Below are positions 59,489 through 64,000 of a DNA stretch of 64,000 nucleotides, one piece after another; the stretch's first letter is position 1; each line of letters opens with the position of its first letter. The notes beneath the pieces are model-generated. The model saw nothing but the letters and a program-made list of their open reading frames with translations. It had not been told where the DNA came from and did not search any database. The stretch covers positions 124,001-188,000 of the forward strand of contig NZ_PVTE01000004.1 of assembly GCF_003002825.1 (NCBI RefSeq), written 5' to 3'. The stretch is from Spirosoma oryzae (GTDB lineage: Bacteria; Bacteroidota; Bacteroidia; Cytophagales; Spirosomataceae). The position numbers and the translations under genes were made by a program.

Positions 59489-61825
59489 ATGTCGACTCAG
59501 AACTCGTATTCTTACGCGCCGTATCAGCTCTATGAAGCGGAAAATAGTCCCAGCATGCGCCTGGTACTGATGCGCTACGTGCGGCAGTGGAAATGGTTTG
59601 TCTTATCGGTACTACTGGCGGGTATCGGTGCCTACGCTTATCTGCAGTTCCAGACCCCCATTTACCGAACGCAGACCAGTTTGCTGATTAAAGACGACAA
59701 GAAAGGACTCAGCGAAGAAAGCATTCTCAAGGAAATCGACATTCTCGCGCCGAAAAAGGTGATCGAAAACGAGATGGAGATTCTGAGGTCGTATGCTCTG
59801 ATGAACAAGGTAGTCGGCAAAATGGGGCTCGACGTGCAGTATTTCCGCCCAACCAGCACCGGCAACCGGGAAATCTACGACAGCGCTCCGTTTCGGCTCA
59901 TCGTCGAAAAAGCCGACCCCGTTATCTACGACACGAAGCTGGAAATCGTCCCGGTTGGGGCCAGCCGGGTTCGGATCAACGACGAGCTGTATACCACGAA
60001 CCAGAGCGTGCAGACGCCCTACGGCCAACTGCGCATCCAGGCCCGGAAGCCGTTGCAGGCAACCAACGAAGCGATAGTGGTACAGGTGTTACCCCGTGCC
60101 ACGGCCGTCGACCATTACCTCGACAACCTGACGGTGGAACCCAGCAGCAAAGCCTCGACCGTATTGCAGATGACCTTACTCGACGCGGTACCCCGCAAGA
60201 GCGAAACCATCCTCAACAACCTGATCAGCGAGTACAACAAGGCCGCCGTTGTCGACAAAAACATCGTGGCAGCCAACACGCTGAACTTTATCGAGGAGCG
60301 CCTGCGCCTGATCGTGGGCGAACTGACAGCCGTCGAGAAAGGGGTTGAGTCGTTCAAATCGTCGAAAGGTATCACGGATCTCAGTTCGCAGGCGCAGCTC
60401 TTCCTGGAAACCGTCAAAGAAAATGATACGGAGCTTAACCAGGCAACGATTCAGTTGAATACGATCAACGGTATCGAAGCGTATGTCGACAGCAAAAGTA
60501 ACAGTCGCGGAGCTGCACCGGCCACGCTTGGCCTGAACGACCCGGTCCTGATTGGGCTGATCGGCAAGCTGAGCGAGCTGGAATTGCAGCGCGATCAGTT
60601 GAGCCGGACAACAGCGTCGAACAACCCGATGCTGCAAAGTCTGGAATCGCAGATCAAAGCGACCAAAACCAGTTTGTCGGAAAATATCGCTGGCATCAAA
60701 CAGGGCATCGTTACGGCGCAGAACCGGCTTAAGCAAACAAATCGTCGTCTGGAAAGCCAGATTCGCACGATCCCCGGCAAGGAACGGGAGCTGGTTAACA
60801 TCACCCGGCAGCAGTCGATCAAAAACAACCTGTATACGTACCTGCTCGAAAAGCGCGAGGAAACAGCGCTGTCGTACGCGTCGACAGTCGCCGATAGCCG
60901 CACCATCGATCCGCCCCGTACGGGTCGCAAGCCCGTGAAACCCGTTGACAGCACCATCTTTGTCCTGTTTGGTCTGGTAGGCCTGATGCTGCCGGTAGGC
61001 GTCATTGCCGCCGGCGACGCCCTCAACGACCGGGTCAATCGCCGGGCCGACGTAGAATCAGTGTCGCAGGTACCCATCATCGGCGAGGTAGCCGCCACGC
61101 GTAACGTCGATCCAATGGTCATGGTGTCGGGAAAACGGTCGGTTATTGCCGAGCAGATTCGGGCGCTACGCACCAACCTGCAATTCCTGCGCAGTCACCC
61201 CACCGACAGTCAGGTCGTTCTGTTTACGTCGAGCATTGGCGGAGAGGGTAAGTCATTTATGTCGCTGAACCTGGGGGCCAGTCTCGCCCTGGTCGACCGG
61301 CCAACGGTGATTCTGGAGATGGACCTGCGCAAGCCCAAGCTGCATTCGGTACTCAAGATGGAGAATGGCGTAGGGCTCAGCAACTACCTGATTCAGGAGG
61401 CAACGCTGGATGAGGTCATTCAGGAGATACCGGGCTTCCCGAATTACCACATTATCACGAGTGGTCCCATTCCGCCCAACCCGTCGGAATTGCTGAGCAG
61501 CCCCATGCTTGAGCAGTTGATTGCCGAATTGCGGACTCGCTATTCGTACGTCATCATCGACTCACCGCCTATTGGTCTGGTTACGGATGCCCAGCTGATT
61601 GCTCCTCATGTCGACGCGACCATGTTTATCGTCCGTCACGAGCATACGCCTAAAACGTACCTGAAGATGATCGATACGCTGTACCGGGAAAATCGGTTTC
61701 AGCGCCTGAATCTGATCCTGAACGCCGTTGGCGAGGGCGCGTCGTACCAGTATGGCTATGGCTACGGCGGATACTACGACGAAGCCGGCAAACCCGAAAA
61801 GCGCCCGACCCGGACCCTCCGATGA
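59489..61825 (+). CDS. Polysaccharide co-polymerase / bacterial tyrosine kinase (Wzc-like)
   Basis: 778 residues: Wzz domain with the first helix (WFVLSVLLAGIGAYAYLQF) and a long periplasmic coiled coil (about 250-450), a second helix (VLFGLVGLMLPVGVIAAG) and a cytoplasmic BY-kinase domain. The latter has Walker A (SSIGGEGKSFMSLNL), Walker A' (VILEMDLRKPKLH), Walker B (YVIIDSPPIGLV), and a C-terminal tyrosine cluster (YQYGYGYGGYYDEAG). It controls chain length and export by cyclic autophosphorylation, and is the natural target of LMW tyrosine phosphatases such as the one at 142-633. Confidence 0.96.
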   Translation: MSTQNSYSYAPYQLYEAENSPSMRLVLMRYVRQWKWFVLSVLLAGIGAYAYLQFQTPIYRTQTSLLIKDDKKGLSEESILKEIDILAPKKVIENEMEILRSYALMNKVVGKMGLDVQYFRPTSTGNREIYDSAPFRLIVEKADPVIYDTKLEIVPVGASRVRINDELYTTNQSVQTPYGQLRIQARKPLQATNEAIVVQVLPRATAVDHYLDNLTVEPSSKASTVLQMTLLDAVPRKSETILNNLISEYNKAAVVDKNIVAANTLNFIEERLRLIVGELTAVEKGVESFKSSKGITDLSSQAQLFLETVKENDTELNQATIQLNTINGIEAYVDSKSNSRGAAPATLGLNDPVLIGLIGKLSELELQRDQLSRTTASNNPMLQSLESQIKATKTSLSENIAGIKQGIVTAQNRLKQTNRRLESQIRTIPGKERELVNITRQQSIKNNLYTYLLEKREETALSYASTVADSRTIDPPRTGRKPVKPVDSTIFVLFGLVGLMLPVGVIAAGDALNDRVNRRADVESVSQVPIIGEVAATRNVDPMVMVSGKRSVIAEQIRALRTNLQFLRSHPTDSQVVLFTSSIGGEGKSFMSLNLGASLALVDRPTVILEMDLRKPKLHSVLKMENGVGLSNYLIQEATLDEVIQEIPGFPNYHIITSGPIPPNPSELLSSPMLEQLIAELRTRYSYVIIDSPPIGLVTDAQLIAPHVDATMFIVRHEHTPKTYLKMIDTLYRENRFQRLNLILNAVGEGASYQYGYGYGGYYDEAGKPEKRPTRTLR

Positions 61826-61858
61826 CGTCCGATTTTTCTCCCTAGCTCCCCCTACCGT

Positions 61859-62527
61859 ATGCTTAATGTAACGTTACCTTCCTTCACTGAGCATCCGCTC
61901 AGACAACCCCCCATGCGGGTACCGCTGACCGGGCGGACCGACTGGATTAAACGCGCCTTTGACATCGTTGTATCGCTGCTGCTGTTACTGGTCATTTTAA
62001 GCTGGCTGTTGCCGCTGATCAGCTTGCTGGTCAGGCTTTCGTCGCCCGGTCCGGCCCTGTTCATGCAACTTCGGATGGGCCGGGGTGGCATTCCGTTTCG
62101 GTGTCTGAAATTCCGCACGATGACTTATTCGAAAGATGCAGAATTCCGGCAGGCCGTCCGCAACGACCCACGGGTCACGAAGCTGGGCGCGTTTCTGCGC
62201 CGAACCAGTCTCGACGAGTTACCGCAGCTCATCAACGTACTGCTCGGGCAGATGAGCCTGGTCGGCCCACGCCCGCACCCGCTCCGGCTCGACGCCCAGC
62301 ACTGGCACACGATGCCGGGCTACGTCGATCGCTATGCTGTCCGTCCCGGCATCACGGGGCTGGCGCAGTCGCGGGGAAGTCGGGGCGAAACGGCGCACCC
62401 GATTCAGATGGCGCACCGCATCCGCTATGACCTGCTCTACATCCGCAAACAGTCGATCGGGCTGGACCTGCAAATCTGCTTCTGGACACTTCTCAACATG
62501 GTCCGGGGCGACGACAAAGCCTGGTAG
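61859..62527 (+). CDS. Initiating sugar-phosphate transferase (WbaP/WcaJ-type)
   Basis: 222 residues, single-domain type. Bacterial sugar transferase features: reentrant N-terminal helix ([19 protein letters not shown]), [45 protein letters not shown] (catalytic Asp-Glu) and [10 protein letters not shown], then [15 protein letters not shown]. It transfers a hexose-1-phosphate to undecaprenyl phosphate and starts repeat-unit assembly. Third gene of the locus, 33 bases after the kinase gene. Confidence 0.95.
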   Translation: MLNVTLPSFTEHPLRQPPMRVPLTGRTDWIKRAFDIVVSLLLLLVILSWLLPLISLLVRLSSPGPALFMQLRMGRGGIPFRCLKFRTMTYSKDAEFRQAVRNDPRVTKLGAFLRRTSLDELPQLINVLLGQMSLVGPRPHPLRLDAQHWHTMPGYVDRYAVRPGITGLAQSRGSRGETAHPIQMAHRIRYDLLYIRKQSIGLDLQICFWTLLNMVRGDDKAW

Positions 62528-62545
62528 TCTCAACGCTGAACACAC

Positions 62546-64000
62546 ATGAAGCTGACCTACAAAAATTCGCTGAGTGGTATTGGGCAGCTGGTACTGACGG
62601 GCGTCCTGACCTTTATCAGCATTCCGGTATTCATCCGGGTACTGGGCGAAGAAGCCTACGGTGCTTTCTCCATCGTAACGCTGGCTGGCAATTTAAACAT
62701 ATTCGTCAACCTCGGCCTGAACTCGGCGCTGCTGAAATTTCTCTGTGTGCAGGGTCGTTCAAAAGAATCGGACTACGACATTGCCGCTACCCTGTTGCTG
62801 CTGCTGGTTATCATCGTCCCACTCAGTCTGCTGGCCATCACGTTTCAACAACCTATTCTTCAGCGCTTTCTCGGCTTATCCGATCGTTTGTACGATCAGG
62901 TCAGAATCCTGTACCGCTGTGTCGTTTTGGCCAACCTGGTGCTGCTGATCGGGCAGACATTCACGACACTACTCGATTCGCAGCAACGTATCTACCTGAC
63001 GAACATGTACCAGTTCATTTACAGCCTGCTGTACTGGGGCGGTATGATTGGCGTCGTCAGTTTGGGCTACGGCATGCCAGGTATTGGCTGGGCCGTGATC
63101 GGAGCCGCCAGCGTCTGGCTGGTACTGGTTGTTACGGCCGCACTACGACTGTGGGGCATGCCCGACCTGACCGGCTTTCTGACGGAGTTACCCAGAGTCG
63201 CCCGAAAGCAACTGGCATTTGGCGCGAGTGTCTACGGGGCTGGGCTGTTGACCATGCTGTTTGAGCCGATGACGAAGCTACTCGTATCGCGGCTGATTGG
63301 CGTTACCGAAGTAGGGTACCTGGAGATCGCTCACAAAATACGCTCCCAGCTCTGGGCGGTCATGCAAAAACTGACGTATCCTCTGTACCCGCAGATTGCG
63401 CAACAGACCGACATCGGGGTTATTCATCGGATGATGACTACGTTTCAGAGCCGGATGCTAACGTTACTCGTGCCGTTCCTGCTGTTTTTTTTCCTGGCAT
63501 TCCCCACGGCATTATCGCTCTGGTTACCAAATGCCAATGATGTCACGACACTGGCAACCCTGAGCATTTCGTCGGCCTACATGCTGGGTACCCTTTCCAT
63601 TCCGCCTTACTATTTCCTGATGAGCCATCAGCATGGTAAGAAAACCGTGCTGGTTCAGGCAGTCAACGTAACCGTCAATGGGCTGGTCATTCTGCTCTCG
63701 TACCGATTGTTGGGCTTCAACGGTGTAATCCTGGCTAACTCACTGGCGATTCTAAGTTCACTGACCCTATGCCTGTATTACCAGCGACGATACATTGGCC
63801 CGCTACAGTTTGGCATCCGCAACCAGTGGCTCACCTGGTTGATTCTGATCGCGCTGACCGTTTGTCTCACACTTGTCGAGCAGGAACTTACCAACGCGTT
63901 CGTTCGCATCGGTTTCGTTGGGCTAGCCGCAGTCATCACCTACGCGATTCTGCTACGTCACGACATCGTCCGGCTTTCGTCGCGATCCAGCCAGGTGTTG
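62546..64000 (+). CDS. Oligosaccharide flippase (Wzx/MATE-like), 3' end outside the window
   Basis: An ATG at 62546 opens a frame that is still open at the window end (485 codons). It is highly hydrophobic with about a dozen predicted helices. N-terminal KNSLSGIGQLVLTGVLTF, FIRVLGEEAYGAFSIV, FVNLGLNSALLKFL, then central TMLFEPMTKLLVSRLIG and VGYLEIAHKIRSQLW are typical of polysaccharide-specific transport (MviN/MATE superfamily) proteins. It flips undecaprenyl-linked repeat units across the inner membrane. It follows the sugar-transferase gene by 18 bases. Confidence 0.9.
   Translation, partial: MKLTYKNSLSGIGQLVLTGVLTFISIPVFIRVLGEEAYGAFSIVTLAGNLNIFVNLGLNSALLKFLCVQGRSKESDYDIAATLLLLLVIIVPLSLLAITFQQPILQRFLGLSDRLYDQVRILYRCVVLANLVLLIGQTFTTLLDSQQRIYLTNMYQFIYSLLYWGGMIGVVSLGYGMPGIGWAVIGAASVWLVLVVTAALRLWGMPDLTGFLTELPRVARKQLAFGASVYGAGLLTMLFEPMTKLLVSRLIGVTEVGYLEIAHKIRSQLWAVMQKLTYPLYPQIAQQTDIGVIHRMMTTFQSRMLTLLVPFLLFFFLAFPTALSLWLPNANDVTTLATLSISSAYMLGTLSIPPYYFLMSHQHGKKTVLVQAVNVTVNGLVILLSYRLLGFNGVILANSLAILSSLTLCLYYQRRYIGPLQFGIRNQWLTWLILIALTVCLTLVEQELTNAFVRIGFVGLAAVITYAILLRHDIVRLSSRSSQVL

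Noticed and set aside
1..64000. CRISPR arrays, tRNA and rRNA genes
   Set aside because: No regularly spaced direct repeats with unique spacers, no tRNA-like T-loop/acceptor pairs and no rRNA-like conserved stretches were recognised; the repeat arms found are inverted, not CRISPR-like.

Overview
The window looks like a chromosomal segment of a free-living Bacteroidota bacterium of the order Cytophagales, probably a Spirosoma/Fibrella-like Spirosomaceae member. The support is: estimated GC in the mid-50s percent; many gene starts preceded by the Bacteroidota -7 box TAnnTTTG; proteins typical of the group (type B L31, methylmalonyl-CoA epimerase, BtuB/BtuG, paired M16 peptidases, 7TM-DISM hybrid kinase, DUF1684, DUF2723); and a sequence resembling a type IX secretion C-terminal tail. 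No rRNA, tRNA or CRISPR array was seen.

Layout. 1-3 kb: a DivIC/FtsB-type tail, a low-molecular-weight tyrosine phosphatase, gpmI, and an XisH-XisI pair directly behind gpmI. 3-7.6 kb: the 2-oxoglutarate dehydrogenase genes sucA-sucB. 7.7-10.2 kb: methylmalonyl-CoA epimerase, an A-type Fe-S protein, then an AT-rich stretch with gene remnants and a small lipoprotein. 10.2-16.7 kb: GNAT, SDR, DUF885 peptidase, intradiol-dioxygenase-like protein, PnuC, a CBM48 protein and an AT-rich CPBP protease. 16.8-23.6 kb: a putative periplasmic sugar-oxidation operon (gluconate-dehydrogenase-type small subunit, GMC oxidoreductase, large haem c / propeller / HEAT protein, TIM-barrel isomerase). 23.7-28.7 kb: a Na+/H+ antiporter and a cobalamin-riboswitch-controlled btuB-btuG operon. 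28.9-41 kb: an M16 peptidase pair, SDR, DUF1684, thioredoxin, sugar-lactone-type oxidase, EEP hydrolase, transglutaminase and a hybrid sensor kinase. 41.9-43.9 kb: an AT-rich type II restriction-modification cassette. 44.2-48.2 kb: nrdA, L31 and a VapBC-type pair. 48.3-58 kb: acyl-ACP thioesterase, DUF1338 enzyme, TIM-barrel protein, DUF2723 membrane protein, lipoproteins, and an AOAS-type PLP enzyme with a dipeptide epimerase. 58.5-64 kb: the start of a capsule/exopolysaccharide locus (Wza-like, BY-kinase, initiating sugar-phosphate transferase, flippase running off the end).

The most unusual structural feature is a set of long intergenic inverted repeats. Several have arms built from iterated 7-8-nt words, and each word family is different: GGTTTAC (four copies), GAGTGAAA, AGTTGTAA, TGATTTG-like, CACAGAGA, plus the palindromes GAGACGC, CAGGTC, CCAGACC and TCATCCC. 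They sit in gaps between genes, often touching or containing the stop codon of the upstream gene, and one family is nested inside another. All three gaps of the sugar-oxidation operon carry such an element, each from a different family. I read them as hairpin-forming, possibly mobile or post-transcriptional elements. This is inference from sequence only.
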